Shown: positions 1-8,994, numbered from the stretch's first letter. The stretch: 46,402 nucleotides of DNA from an uncultured Anaerovibrio sp. (GCA_934203205.1 CAKPYV010000016.1:1-46402), one strand, 5' to 3'. Program-made: numbers and translations. Notes: a model not told the origin generated them from the sequence alone.

Positions 1-74
<74 letters not shown>

Positions 75-289
75 ATGTAGGTCAGTGCTTAAACAAGCAC
101 CGAACAATTTGATATTATATCAGCATGCAACACCTTTGTCAAATATTTTTTCAAAATTTATTTCGAAATTTTATTGCATTTATCTCTGTGCCTGACAGCT
201 ATGCTTTACCCTTGCTAAAACTATACAAGGTTTTTAACAACAAATCCTTATCCAATGGCTTGGCAAGATGTTCATTGTGAGACTCTTGC

Positions 290-1813
290 CTACAAGGCCT
301 TGGCAATATTATCATTTCGCATCAGCAAAGCTTCTCCTATGTATTCTGCTGTTATGGTATCTTTTCCTGCCAAATCCCCAATAGTCCTAGCCACCTTTAC
401 CAATCTATCATAGGAACGAGCCGACATCTGCCGTTGATGAAAGGCTGCCTCCAGCAGCTGCTGAGCCTCTGCTGTCATAGGACAATATTGGCCCAGCATA
501 CTATGAGTAAGCTGGCCATTAGAAACAATATCCATCTTCTGGAAACGGTACAGTTGTCTTTCCCTAGCTGCCATGACTCTTTGGCGGATTTGAGACGAAG
601 TTTCCGCCTTTTTCACAGCCGTTAATTCCTGATAGGAAACCCGAGGCACCTGTATCTGAATATCAAACCTGTCCAGCAAGGGACCAGATAACTTTTGTGT
701 ATAATGGCGAATCTGGGATGGTGTACATTCACAAATATGCTCTTTATCCCCGTAATAACCACAAGGGCATGGATTCATGGCTCCTATGAGAATAATACGT
801 GAGGGAAACTGATAGCTGGCATTAGCTCTAGAAACTGTAACCCTGCCATCCTCCAATGGCTGACGGAGACACTCCAGCACCCGCTGGCCAAATTCCGGCA
901 ATTCATCCAGAAACAGCACTCCATTATGGCTTAGAGTCACCTCTCCCGGACGGGGAATCGTGCCCCCGCCAATCATAGCTGCTGCCGATACCGTATGATG
1001 GGGACTGCGGAAAGGCCTCTGACGAAACAACCCCTCTCCCTCCTTTAGCATCCCCGCAATACTATAGATTCTCGTCACTTCCAGAGCTTCCCTATCTGTC
1101 ATTTCTGGCAAAATACTGCCCATGCGCCTTGCCAGCATGGTTTTTCCTGAACCTGGGGCGCCAGACAAAAGGATATTATGTCCTCCTGCCGCTGCCACCT
1201 CAAAGGCTCGTTTGGCCAGAAACTGCCCCTGCACCTCCCCAAAATCTGCTTCCAACCTAGAGCAGTCTGTCTGCTGTAGTTTGCAGGCAGGCGACAATAC
1301 CTGATGATTTTGCAAATGCTCCACCACCTGCCGCAGATTTTCTACACCATAAACAGTAAGCCCCTCAACCAGCAAAGCCTCCTGTACATTCTCCCTGGAA
1401 ATGAAAACTCCCTTAAGCCCCATATCCAAAGCCTTGATAGCCATAGGCAGAACGCCCCGCACTGGACGACACCGCCCCTCTAGGGACAACTCCCCAATAA
1501 AAGCATAATTACCAATGCTTTCACTGCCAATTATGCCATCTGCAGCCAAGAGAGCAATGGCAATAGGCAAATCTAAACCAGCACTTTCCTTGCGAATAGC
1601 CGCTGGCGCCAGATTCACAGTAATCCTTTCCTGATGCATCATAATACCGCTATTGCGAATAGCAGTCCTAACCCTTTCCTTGGCCTCTCGCACCAGGGTA
1701 TCCGGCATCCCCACCATTTCAAACCCCGGTAGGCCATTAGCCGCATCCACCTCCACATCAATCAACAGCCCATCTACCCCCATAGTAGCTGCACCATATG
1801 TCCTTGCGTACAT
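290..1813 (-). CDS. comM: YifB/ComM family Mg-chelatase-like AAA+ ATPase
   Basis: The 507-residue product has the standard length and layout of the YifB/ComM family: an N-terminal Lon-protease-like fold domain, a Walker A motif GAPGSGKT near residue 218, a Walker B segment VLFLDELPEF, and a C-terminal Mg-chelatase-like domain after a Cys-rich stretch (NPCPCGYYGDKEHICEC). In transformable bacteria ComM is a hexameric helicase that promotes branch migration during integration of incoming DNA; elsewhere its role is unsettled. The ATG at 1813 is chosen over the upstream TTG because AAGGGGTGA lies just before it and would overlap the TTG start. A consensus-like promoter precedes it at 1849-1877. 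The gene stands alone. Confidence 0.93.
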   Translation of the reverse strand: MYARTYGAATMGVDGLLIDVEVDAANGLPGFEMVGMPDTLVREAKERVRTAIRNSGIMMHQERITVNLAPAAIRKESAGLDLPIAIALLAADGIIGSESIGNYAFIGELSLEGRCRPVRGVLPMAIKALDMGLKGVFISRENVQEALLVEGLTVYGVENLRQVVEHLQNHQVLSPACKLQQTDCSRLEADFGEVQGQFLAKRAFEVAAAGGHNILLSGAPGSGKTMLARRMGSILPEMTDREALEVTRIYSIAGMLKEGEGLFRQRPFRSPHHTVSAAAMIGGGTIPRPGEVTLSHNGVLFLDELPEFGQRVLECLRQPLEDGRVTVSRANASYQFPSRIILIGAMNPCPCGYYGDKEHICECTPSQIRHYTQKLSGPLLDRFDIQIQVPRVSYQELTAVKKAETSSQIRQRVMAARERQLYRFQKMDIVSNGQLTHSMLGQYCPMTAEAQQLLEAAFHQRQMSARSYDRLVKVARTIGDLAGKDTITAEYIGEALLMRNDNIAKAL

Positions 1814-1848
1814 ACTATCACCCCTTAGCAATTTTCTTGTTATTGAAA

Positions 1849-1877
1849 ATTATATTGCTTTTATCTGGGATTGTAAA
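1849..1877 (-). promoter_or_regulatory. SigmaA-type promoter of comM
   Basis: On the minus strand TTTACA and TATAAT are separated by exactly 17 bases, about 36 bases upstream of the chosen comM start. This is a near-perfect housekeeping promoter by inspection. Confidence 0.75.
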
Positions 1878-1960
1878 GAAATTTAAAAAGTTATATTCTG
1901 GTATATATTTATTATTTTAATATCAATATACATATATATTAAAAATCCCCATAAGCTAGA

Positions 1961-2088
1961 TTTACCCCACGCTAACGGGTGCTAAGGCTCCCTCCTCTTA
2001 GGAGGGAGTTAAGCACCCGTAAGGCTCTGGATTTATTCGACTAAATTCAGTGGGAGTCTAAAGCTCCCACTGAATAAGTCTCATTTTA
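1961..2088. repeat. 128-bp two-hairpin intergenic repeat, copy A
   Basis: This block is the same length as 33010-33137 and differs from it at only three positions (about 98% identity), although unrelated sequence flanks each copy. It contains a long interrupted hairpin at 1975-2020 (outer arms ACGGGTGCT/AGCACCCGT, inner arms CTCCCTCC/GGAGGGAG) and a perfect 12-bp hairpin at 2045-2075 (ATTCAGTGGGAG/CTCCCACTGAAT). Neither hairpin is followed by a T-run, so they are not ordinary terminators. No open reading frame is present. It lies between the purB 3' end and the comM promoter. Its class is unknown; a non-autonomous mobile element or a structured RNA are both possible. Together with the comM promoter it accounts for most of the 338-base gap between comM and purB. 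Confidence 0.85.
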
Positions 2089-2151
2089 CTAACTTACGAG
2101 GACTATTATTCCGCATAGCGGTATTATTTTATTTTACAGCTTTCAACCTGC

Positions 2152-3603
2152 TTATACATTAATTTCAGCAGTCATGCCCAGCTCTTCCTTATGGGCATCC
2201 AGAACAGGCTGAACCACGTTCTTGATGAACTTTTCTACCTGAATAGGAGAACGTCCCACATATCTGGAAGGCTCCATGGTTTTCTGCAGCTCCTCCAAGG
2301 TAAGATTAAACTCTGGATCAGCAGCAATAAGCTCTAACAGGTTATTATCCTTGCCCTGCTGCTTAACATTCTTGCCTGCTTCCATGGAAAGGGTACGAAT
2401 CTTCTCATGAAGCTCCTGACGGTTGCCGCCATTCTTAACAGCATCCATCATAATATTCTCAGTAGCCATGAAAGGAAGCTCTGCCATCAGATGCTTGGTA
2501 ATAACCTTGTCATAAACCACCAAACCGTCTACAACGTTTAGGCACAAATCCAAAATACCATCAATAGCCAGGAAGCCCTCTGGAATGGACAGACGCTTGT
2601 TAGCAGAATCATCCAGTGTTCTCTCAAACCACTGAGTAGCAGAGGTAATGGCAGGATTCAAAGCATCAATCATCACATATCTGGACAGGGAAGCAATACG
2701 CTCACTGCGCATTGGATTTCTCTTGTATGCCATAGCAGAAGAACCAATCTGATTCTTCTCAAATGGCTCCTCTACCTCCTTCAAATGCTGCAGGAGGCGA
2801 ATATCGTTGGACAATTTGTGAGCGCTGGCGGCAATACCTGCCAGAATATTAGCAACTCTGGTGTCTACCTTTCTGGAATAGGTCTGACCGGAAACAGCAT
2901 AGCACTCCTTGAAGCCCATTTTCGCAGCAATAGATGGATCAATCTTATCAATGGTTTCCTGATCCCCATCAAAAAGCTCCAGGAAGCTGGCCTGAGTACC
3001 GGTAGTACCCTTGGAGCCTAACAGCTTCAAGCTGTCCTTAACATACTCCAAATCCTCCAGATCCATGATAAACTCCTGAGCCCACAGGGTAGCACGCTTA
3101 CCTACAGTAGTAGGCTGGGCTGGCTGGAAATGAGTAAAGGCCAAGGTAGGCAGATCCTTATATTTATCTGCAAACTTAGCCAGTTCAGCAATTACATTAA
3201 CCAATTTCTTCTGAACCAGCTCCAATGCCTCACGCATAATGATAATATCAGTATTATCGCCAACATAGCAGGAAGTAGCACCAAGATGAATAATGCCGGC
3301 TGCTTTTGGGCAGAGCTGGCCATAAGCGTAAACATGGCTCATAACATCATGACGAACCAGCTTTTCTCTAGCCTTTGCCACATCGTAATTGATTTCATCA
3401 ACATGAGCCTTCATCTCATCAATCTGCTCCTGAGAAATAACAGGCTTGCCATTCTCAGAAAGACCTAATTCCATTTCTGTCTCAGCCAAAGCAATCCACA
3501 ATTTTCTCCAGGTAGTAAATTTCTTATCCTGAGAGAAAATATACTGCATTTCCTTGCTGGCATAACGCTCTGATAAAGGACTGGTATATCTGTCTGTGTT
3601 CAT
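2152..3603 (-). CDS. purB: Adenylosuccinate lyase
   Basis: The 483-residue protein belongs to the fumarase/aspartase superfamily and carries the signature SSAMAYKRNPMRSE in its C-terminal half. It cleaves SAICAR to AICAR and adenylosuccinate to AMP in purine synthesis. The N-terminus (RYTSPLSERYASKEM) and length match the longer PurB type, which has the human-like architecture, rather than the ~430-residue Bacillus type. The ATG at 3603 is favoured because AAGGAAG sits six bases upstream; the reported upstream TTG would overlap that site. No other purine gene is adjacent. A TATAAT element with a TG extension lies upstream at 3685-3690. Confidence 0.95.
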   Translation of the reverse strand: MNTDRYTSPLSERYASKEMQYIFSQDKKFTTWRKLWIALAETEMELGLSENGKPVISQEQIDEMKAHVDEINYDVAKAREKLVRHDVMSHVYAYGQLCPKAAGIIHLGATSCYVGDNTDIIIMREALELVQKKLVNVIAELAKFADKYKDLPTLAFTHFQPAQPTTVGKRATLWAQEFIMDLEDLEYVKDSLKLLGSKGTTGTQASFLELFDGDQETIDKIDPSIAAKMGFKECYAVSGQTYSRKVDTRVANILAGIAASAHKLSNDIRLLQHLKEVEEPFEKNQIGSSAMAYKRNPMRSERIASLSRYVMIDALNPAITSATQWFERTLDDSANKRLSIPEGFLAIDGILDLCLNVVDGLVVYDKVITKHLMAELPFMATENIMMDAVKNGGNRQELHEKIRTLSMEAGKNVKQQGKDNNLLELIAADPEFNLTLEELQKTMEPSRYVGRSPIQVEKFIKNVVQPVLDAHKEELGMTAEINV

Positions 3604-3684
3604 AATCAACTTCCTTTTCTAATCATTCTAGTCAAGGCAAATTACCTTTTAATGATATTCTATCAAAGAAATATGGCCTTGTCC

Positions 3685-3690
3685 ATTATA
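3685..3690 (-). promoter_or_regulatory. Probable extended -10 element of purB promoter
   Basis: Minus-strand TGTTATAAT gives a perfect -10 hexamer with an extended TGN, about 80 bases before the purB start. No good -35 hexamer is evident at 17 bases, consistent with reliance on the extended -10. Confidence 0.5.
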
Positions 3691-3765
3691 ACACCTACAT
3701 TGAAGAAATTTATCATACTTCAATTTCCCTCCATCTGTAGAGTGAATACCTCATAGGAACTTATT

Positions 3766-4560
3766 CTATGGCACAAAGACCACCTTTTTATTCATAATGC
3801 ACATAACCGGTTCATCATAAACATTTCTTGCCGGTGCAAAACTATAAGTATAAGCCGCCTTAACCGCAGCCTTATCCAACTGACTAATACCAGAGCTTCC
3901 TGCTATATCCACATTGGTTACTGTTCCATCAGCTGATACCGTCAAACGCAATACTACCGTACCACCGATGCCCTGGTCCTGCAAATCCTCAGGATAAACG
4001 GGATTGCTGCCCCCCAGAAACCGTGGCGGGACCTTGGCTACCTTGGCCGCTCCTTCATCTCTGCCACTGCCAGTGCCAGTGCCATTACCACTGCCCGCAC
4101 CATCACCATTACCTGTACCACTGCCATTGCCATGGCCAGATCCCTGACCAACACCTTGACCGGTACCAGAGCCAACCCCGCCTAAGGATGTCACACCACT
4201 ACTGCTCCCCTTGGCAGAAACATTCTCAGCCTGATGTTCCTGACGATATTGCTGCTGTTTTTCTGGTTCCTTGGTATATTCCTCAGCTATTTCCGGCAAT
4301 TTTTCTGTCTCAACCTTAAAGGTAACAGCCTCAACCCCTGAGTCTATAGGGGAATCCACCGCCGGAGGGCTGGCTCCGCCGCCACCGCCTCCATCACTCA
4401 AATCTACAGCCTCGTAGATATCGACATCTATATTATGCGGCACCTCAGGGGAAACTCTAGTAAAAAGCCCTGTTAAGCAGATGATGACAAAAATAATCAG
4501 ATGCAGCACAGCAGAGATACTATAGGCTTTGTATTTATCCTTTTGCCCCTGTATCATCAT
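3766..4560 (-). CDS. tonB: TonB energy-transducing protein
   Basis: The 264-residue protein has a short cytoplasmic N-terminus, one membrane anchor (about residues 15-36), a long periplasmic linker and a C-terminal TonB domain (about 178-264) of the type VxxRLTVSADGTV. TonB carries proton-motive-force energy from ExbB/ExbD to outer-membrane receptors. The linker is unusual: instead of the classical Pro-Glu/Pro-Lys region it has an unbroken Gly run near residue 57 and a long Gly-Ser-Thr-Asn repeat region around 125-165. The start overlaps the exbD stop by four bases (ATGA), indicating translational coupling. It is the last gene of the riboswitch-controlled operon, implying service to BtuB. Confidence 0.93.
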   Translation of the reverse strand: MMIQGQKDKYKAYSISAVLHLIIFVIICLTGLFTRVSPEVPHNIDVDIYEAVDLSDGGGGGGASPPAVDSPIDSGVEAVTFKVETEKLPEIAEEYTKEPEKQQQYRQEHQAENVSAKGSSSGVTSLGGVGSGTGQGVGQGSGHGNGSGTGNGDGAGSGNGTGTGSGRDEGAAKVAKVPPRFLGGSNPVYPEDLQDQGIGGTVVLRLTVSADGTVTNVDIAGSSGISQLDKAAVKAAYTYSFAPARNVYDEPVMCIMNKKVVFVP

Positions 4561-4967
4561 TGCCTCCCGCTATCTGCCGCCAGAGCTATTTTGCTAATAC
4601 CAGCACCCTTTAATTTATCCAGCAAACCTATAACCATACCATAATCCATATTCTGGTCTGCCCGCAGCACCACTGCAAAGCGTGGATTGCGCTTTTGTTC
4701 TCTGGCCGCCTGATTTAACAGGGCTGCTTCCTCTATCTGCTTATCCTCCAGCCAAAGGGAGCCATCTGCCTTCAAAGTAACCAAATAGGTCACTTTCATT
4801 TCCGTTTCTGCATGACTGGCCTGAGGCAGATTAACATTTACAGTTTTGATATTTACCATGTACAAAGTACTCAGCAGAAAAAATACCAGCAGAAAAAACA
4901 TAATATCTATCATAGGTATGATATTTACCTCTGGCTTGGTCATGGAACGACGCTCCCGCAACCTCAT
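4557..4967 (-). CDS. exbD: ExbD/TolR family biopolymer transport protein
   Basis: The 136-residue protein has the ExbD layout: a short basic N-terminus, a single transmembrane helix beginning NIIPMIDIMFFLLVFF, and a periplasmic domain of about 90 residues. The helix contains the conserved membrane Asp (about residue 21) that carries protons in the ExbB/ExbD motor. It overlaps exbB by four bases upstream and tonB by four bases downstream, so the three genes form one coupled unit. ExbD rather than TolR is inferred from the adjacent tonB and TonB-dependent receptor. Confidence 0.93.
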   Translation of the reverse strand: MRLRERRSMTKPEVNIIPMIDIMFFLLVFFLLSTLYMVNIKTVNVNLPQASHAETEMKVTYLVTLKADGSLWLEDKQIEEAALLNQAAREQKRNPRFAVVLRADQNMDYGMVIGLLDKLKGAGISKIALAADSGRQ

Positions 4968-5602
4968 ACTGCTTCACCTGCTCCCATAAACCCGGCCAGT
5001 TGTTTTTCCTTGGCCTCTGCCATGGAAAAGCATTGCTCCATATCTGTAATGATATTATCCAGCCTCTGGGTAAAATAGGCATGAATTGCCAAGGAGATAA
5101 TGGCTACACACAAGCCGAAGGCTGTGGCAATCAAAGCCTCCCCTACGCCGCCTGTAATAGCTGTGGCCTGACCTGATTCCAAATTAAAGACACTAAAGGC
5201 GGAAATCATACCGCTAATAGTTCCTAACAATCCCAACAAGGGCGCCATGGTGACAATGACATTCAGGTAGTATAAACGCTGTTTTAGCTTGGAAAGGGCA
5301 ATACCTGATTGCACCTCCATAAAGCTGGACATGCTGCCGCTGCCAGCTAGGGGACAGGCCTCTGCCAAAATACCTGCCAGTAACCCCTTAGATTTTTTTG
5401 CCAATAAGATAGCTGCTGAGATATCGCCTTGAGACAAATGCTGGGAAAATTCTCTGGCAAAGCCTCGGCCTGAGTCTTCCCGCCTAAAATACTGCCATCT
5501 TTCCACCCCAATAGCTATGACCATAAAGGAGCATAACAGCAATACATACATAATTGCTCCGCCCTTGTGAAAAAACTCGATACCTGTTGTGATTGATTCC
5601 AT
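4964..5602 (-). CDS. exbB: ExbB/MotA-TolQ-type proton channel protein
   Basis: The 212-residue protein has three predicted membrane helices: one near residues 15-35 (GGAIMYVLLLCSF...) and a pair in the C-terminal half in the typical MotA/TolQ/ExbB domain (APLLGLLGTISGMISAF, then GEALIATAFGLCVAI). ExbB forms the pentameric stator around ExbD that converts the proton gradient into TonB motion. The ATG at 5602 is used because it retains the family's usual N-terminal GG-helix; AAAGGAG lies somewhat far upstream (about 14 bases), so initiation may be weak. The following exbD overlaps it by four bases. A 91-base gap separates it from the upstream TIM-barrel gene. Confidence 0.93.
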   Translation of the reverse strand: MESITTGIEFFHKGGAIMYVLLLCSFMVIAIGVERWQYFRREDSGRGFAREFSQHLSQGDISAAILLAKKSKGLLAGILAEACPLAGSGSMSSFMEVQSGIALSKLKQRLYYLNVIVTMAPLLGLLGTISGMISAFSVFNLESGQATAITGGVGEALIATAFGLCVAIISLAIHAYFTQRLDNIITDMEQCFSMAEAKEKQLAGFMGAGEAV

Positions 5603-5693
5603 AGGATGTAAATTTTCTCCTTTCCACAGAAATAAGAATAGTGCAGCAGCCTATTTGCTGCCAAACAAGCCACTACACTCCAAATACCATATA

Positions 5694-6656
5694 TCAATAG
5701 AAAGACAAAGCCCTCTGCTGCTTCGTCAGCTTGGCCTGCCAATCCGCAAAATTCTTTGGCACAAATTCATGTACCAACCATTGTGGCTTGATTTCTGCCA
5801 CTATTTTTTTCACTGCCCCTGTGCCAAAGGGCTGATGCCTATCCACATCCAGCACATAATTCATCAACTCCCCTGATGATATATTATCTTCTGGTACCGG
5901 ATGCCTTTGCCGTTGCTCTTCTGTGAACCTGCCGGATAAGGATTGATGCAGGTGAATACCATAGATTTTATCTGCCAAATCACCCAGCTTGGCCACTACC
6001 TGCAAAATATAATCAATTCCCTGTTGCTCATTTTGCAAATGGACATTAGTATTCATCAAATGGCCTGTGTCCAACATAAGCCCACAAGCATGGTTTATGC
6101 CCGTCAAAAGTTCTCTTACCAGCTCTGGCTCTAACAAGGTCATACCTGGCCACCAAAGGTTTTCATACAATAAAGGTATATCCTCTGGCAGACAGAGTGT
6201 CAAATTATTGATAAATTCTAACACAGCCTCTATTACCTGAGCTGAATCATAGGCAAACTGCCGACATCGGGCCTCACTGCTGCGAGCCTGAGCTACATGA
6301 AAAACCACATATTCAGCGCCACATTCTGCTGCCTGCTGGAAATTCCTTTGCCAGCTATTCAGCCAGGCCTCAGTAGATGTACCAAATACGGCCTCCACAG
6401 TAGAAAGGGAACCATATTCCTTCCTTAGCGCTTCTTCATTACCTCGCCAAAAATCCAGCCAACTGGGCCAAAACCAAAGATGAAAACCACGTATCATTTC
6501 TGGAGTATGAAAGCTCCTATCCCAAGGTCCACAGCACATAAATTCAATGCCATCCAAATGATGAGCTTGCAAGAAATTTTGTAATCTCTCTTGACTGCCC
6601 CCCAGCAGTCCCTCAGTATCAGTAGGATCATTGGACAAATTCACCAATTGCAGCAT
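5694..6656 (-). CDS. Xylose-isomerase-like TIM-barrel protein, probable CbiR-type cobamide-remodelling hydrolase
   Basis: The 320-residue protein is an AP-endonuclease-2/xylose-isomerase-like TIM barrel (PF01261 type). Likely metal ligands are visible at strand ends: Glu in LLYENLWWPG, Asp and His in LMLDTGH, His in YGIHLHQS and Glu near the end in WLVHEF. The gene lies between btuB and exbB in a cobalamin-riboswitch operon. The published CbiR family, which strips the lower-ligand loop from cobamides so they can be rebuilt, belongs to this same superfamily, so a corrinoid role is inferred from fold plus context. No CbiR-specific motif was confirmed. The ATG at 6656 is preferred because AAAGGGGA lies seven bases upstream; an in-frame ATG at 6704 has a poor site. 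A sugar-phosphate isomerase is the alternative. Confidence 0.7.
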   Translation of the reverse strand: MLQLVNLSNDPTDTEGLLGGSQERLQNFLQAHHLDGIEFMCCGPWDRSFHTPEMIRGFHLWFWPSWLDFWRGNEEALRKEYGSLSTVEAVFGTSTEAWLNSWQRNFQQAAECGAEYVVFHVAQARSSEARCRQFAYDSAQVIEAVLEFINNLTLCLPEDIPLLYENLWWPGMTLLEPELVRELLTGINHACGLMLDTGHLMNTNVHLQNEQQGIDYILQVVAKLGDLADKIYGIHLHQSLSGRFTEEQRQRHPVPEDNISSGELMNYVLDVDRHQPFGTGAVKKIVAEIKPQWLVHEFVPKNFADWQAKLTKQQRALSFY

Positions 6657-6733
6657 AGCAAAATCCCCTTTATGGGCAAGATATGAAAACGTCAACTGTT
6701 CCATATCCTGCCGTTGCTAACATGAAAAAGGAA

Positions 6734-8668
6734 TTAGAAAGTCAGGTTAAAGCCAACCTGATAGAAACGACCGCCGCAAGGATAATAATTACCATAAGAA
6801 GCGCCATTTTCATAATATTCCTGATTTGTAAGATTATTTACCTTGAAATAAGTAGTCAGCTGGCTATTAACCTCATAACTAAGGTTGAAATCCCAAATAT
6901 TATAACTGCTATTGCCATTGTAATAGCGTGCTTCCAGGCCGCTGCCGATGGTGCCCAGCAGATTTGCCTTCCAAGCACCACTGGTATAGTGTACGCCCAG
7001 CTTATAGCCGTTAGGCTGAAGATTATTATCCAAAACCATCCCCATACCTTCATTTTTATCAACTTCGCGCTTAATATAGGAATAGCCTAAGTCATAGCTC
7101 CACATTGGGCTGAGCTTCTGCTTAAAGGAAAGCTCCATACCTCTCTGCTTTTCCTTATTAACATTGAGGGCATACCAATTAAAGGTTACAGGATCAGAGC
7201 CCCATCTAATAGCATCATTCAATTCTGTGATGAAGAAAGAAATTCCTGCACTGGTATTTTCATCGAAATTGTGATCCATACCAATGGTAGCAGTATAACC
7301 GGTTTCAGGACGCAAGTCAGGATTGCCAAACATTCCCATGCCATAGCCCCAATCCTGCTTATAATACAGATCATCCATAGTTGGTGCCTTAAATACCTTG
7401 CCCCAGGATGCATAAACATGAGTGTCCTTGTCCGCAAGGTAGTTCAAGGCAACTTTAGGTGACCAATGTGTGCCAAATTTGCTATGATGATCCATGCGAA
7501 CCCCTGGCACCAAGGTCCACTTGTCAGCTAATTGCCAAGTATCCTGCAAATACAAAGCTTCCTGAGTAACACGCTCATCTTTATAATTTCCACCAGACAT
7601 TGCTGCTGGATTTTCTGCTCTTCCCTGATGCCACTCTGCACCAGCTACCAATGTATGTTGATCATTCAGCTTCCAACCATCCTGATAATCAACACCAATA
7701 GTTCTATTGCTCAACCACCCCTGGTTGTAAATTCCCTTATCATTATAGAACCATCTTACATAAGCCGGTACATCAGTATTCTCTTTAAAATTATAGGTTA
7801 TGGCATAATTATTAAAATTTTCCTTCAAACGAGGAACTGGATCTGATATGGCTGTTGAGGTATTTCCCAGACATTTATACTGCCCTGCATCTACTGATTT
7901 ATGAGCATAATATACAGTCAAAGAGTCAGAATCAGAAAAACGATTATTCAGCTTCATGGAAAAACTGTTATTATTATAATCACTATTCTCCATGGTAGGA
8001 CTGCTGCCGTTGAATTTGTAATCAAAATGGCCTCTCCGCTGAATACCTCCAGTAATCAACCAGCTAAAATCGTTTTCTCTGCCCTGAGTGGTAATTTCAT
8101 AATTATGGGTATTCCAAGAACCGGTATTCATATCAATCTTAGTTTGATTCTTGTATACCTTCTTGGTAATAATATTGATGACACCGCCTACAGCATCACT
8201 GCCATAGAGGGCACTACTGCCACCCTTAACTATTTCTATGCGCTGAATATTTTCCATGGTAGGAAGCATATTCATATCCACGCTAAAACGCCCGCTAGAT
8301 ACACCTTGATCATCATTTAGACGTTGGCCATCAACCATAATAACAACTCTATCGTTGCCATTTATCCGCACACGCTGCTGTGCTCCACCGCCTTGACGTA
8401 CCACAGATACGCCATTAACATGGCTAATAGCCTCATCCAAGCTGCTGAAATGATTGGCCTCTATCTCCTTGGCAGTAATTACAGCCACATTAGCAGGGGT
8501 TTTCATGGTCTTGCTAGGCATACGTTCAGCAGTTACAATGGTATCATCCATTTCATAGACATCTGCGCCCTCTGACTGTACATCAACATTTTCCGCCGCT
8601 AATGCTACGCTGCTGCCAGCCATAAGTGCCAAAGTAATACCAATTGTCAGCCATCTTTTTCTTCTCAT
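6734..8668 (-). CDS. btuB: TonB-dependent outer-membrane receptor for vitamin B12/corrinoids (BtuB-like)
   Basis: The 644-residue protein has a signal peptide (MRRKRWLTIGITLALMAGSS, cleavage after ALA), then a TonB box-like segment (DDTIVTAER), a plug domain (about 50-165, with GGVINIITKK at its end), and a 22-strand-type barrel ending in a C-terminal Phe (QVGFNLTF), as outer-membrane proteins do. Substrate assignment rests on the cobalamin riboswitch immediately upstream and on similarity in layout to BtuB. AAAGGAGAG precedes the ATG. It heads an operon with the TIM-barrel gene and exbB-exbD-tonB. A related corrinoid rather than B12 itself could be the natural ligand. Confidence 0.92.
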   Translation of the reverse strand: MRRKRWLTIGITLALMAGSSVALAAENVDVQSEGADVYEMDDTIVTAERMPSKTMKTPANVAVITAKEIEANHFSSLDEAISHVNGVSVVRQGGGAQQRVRINGNDRVVIMVDGQRLNDDQGVSSGRFSVDMNMLPTMENIQRIEIVKGGSSALYGSDAVGGVINIITKKVYKNQTKIDMNTGSWNTHNYEITTQGRENDFSWLITGGIQRRGHFDYKFNGSSPTMENSDYNNNSFSMKLNNRFSDSDSLTVYYAHKSVDAGQYKCLGNTSTAISDPVPRLKENFNNYAITYNFKENTDVPAYVRWFYNDKGIYNQGWLSNRTIGVDYQDGWKLNDQHTLVAGAEWHQGRAENPAAMSGGNYKDERVTQEALYLQDTWQLADKWTLVPGVRMDHHSKFGTHWSPKVALNYLADKDTHVYASWGKVFKAPTMDDLYYKQDWGYGMGMFGNPDLRPETGYTATIGMDHNFDENTSAGISFFITELNDAIRWGSDPVTFNWYALNVNKEKQRGMELSFKQKLSPMWSYDLGYSYIKREVDKNEGMGMVLDNNLQPNGYKLGVHYTSGAWKANLLGTIGSGLEARYYNGNSSYNIWDFNLSYEVNSQLTTYFKVNNLTNQEYYENGASYGNYYPCGGRFYQVGFNLTF

Positions 8669-8713
8669 TGTTTCTCTCCTTTATTTCTACAAAACCTTCA
8701 CCGCTGAGAGGTA

Positions 8714-8747
8714 CAAAAAAACCATCTGTTTTGAGCAAACAGATGGT
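8714..8747 (-). terminator. Intrinsic terminator in the btuB leader (riboswitch expression platform)
   Basis: On the minus strand the arms ACCATCTGTTT and AAACAGATGGT form an 11-bp stem followed immediately by seven T residues. It lies between the cobalamin aptamer and the btuB ribosome binding site, so premature termination when cobalamin binds is the likely mode of control. Confidence 0.85.
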
Positions 8748-8830
8748 CAAACCGCAATCTAAATAAAAATCATGGCTGCGCATCCCCTACCCATCGCTCG
8801 CAGGTACAAGCAAATAAAAATCCGCTAACG

Positions 8831-8994
8831 GTGACTATCAAACAGGCAGTTCTCCTGACTCGACTTCATCGCTTTGCACGCCTTCCCAGGATTGCTCCCA
8901 GTGACATATATGTGCATCACTCAGTCTTACAGTGGCGGGACCGTTCCAGTTTTTCACTGGATTCTCTATTAAGTCTGATAAACAGACACCTGTC
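8831..8994 (-). ncRNA. Cobalamin riboswitch aptamer
   Basis: Minus-strand sequence contains the conserved B12-element core: AGGTG near the 5' end, TTAATAGAGAATCC, a CCAGT/ACTGG hairpin, and the B12 box GGTCCCGCCACTGTAAG, ending with GAGTCAGGAGAACTGCC. The 5' ACAGG and 3' CCTGT segments close the outer stem. It begins a few bases after the expected start of the 9016-9044 promoter's transcript and lies upstream of btuB with a terminator between them, so coenzyme-type cobalamin should switch the whole uptake operon off. The exact end points are approximate. Confidence 0.95.

Noticed and set aside
8583..8783. 66-codon minus-strand frame in the btuB leader
   Set aside because: It runs through the intrinsic terminator and into btuB in another frame, with only a poorly spaced ribosome site; it is probably a chance frame.
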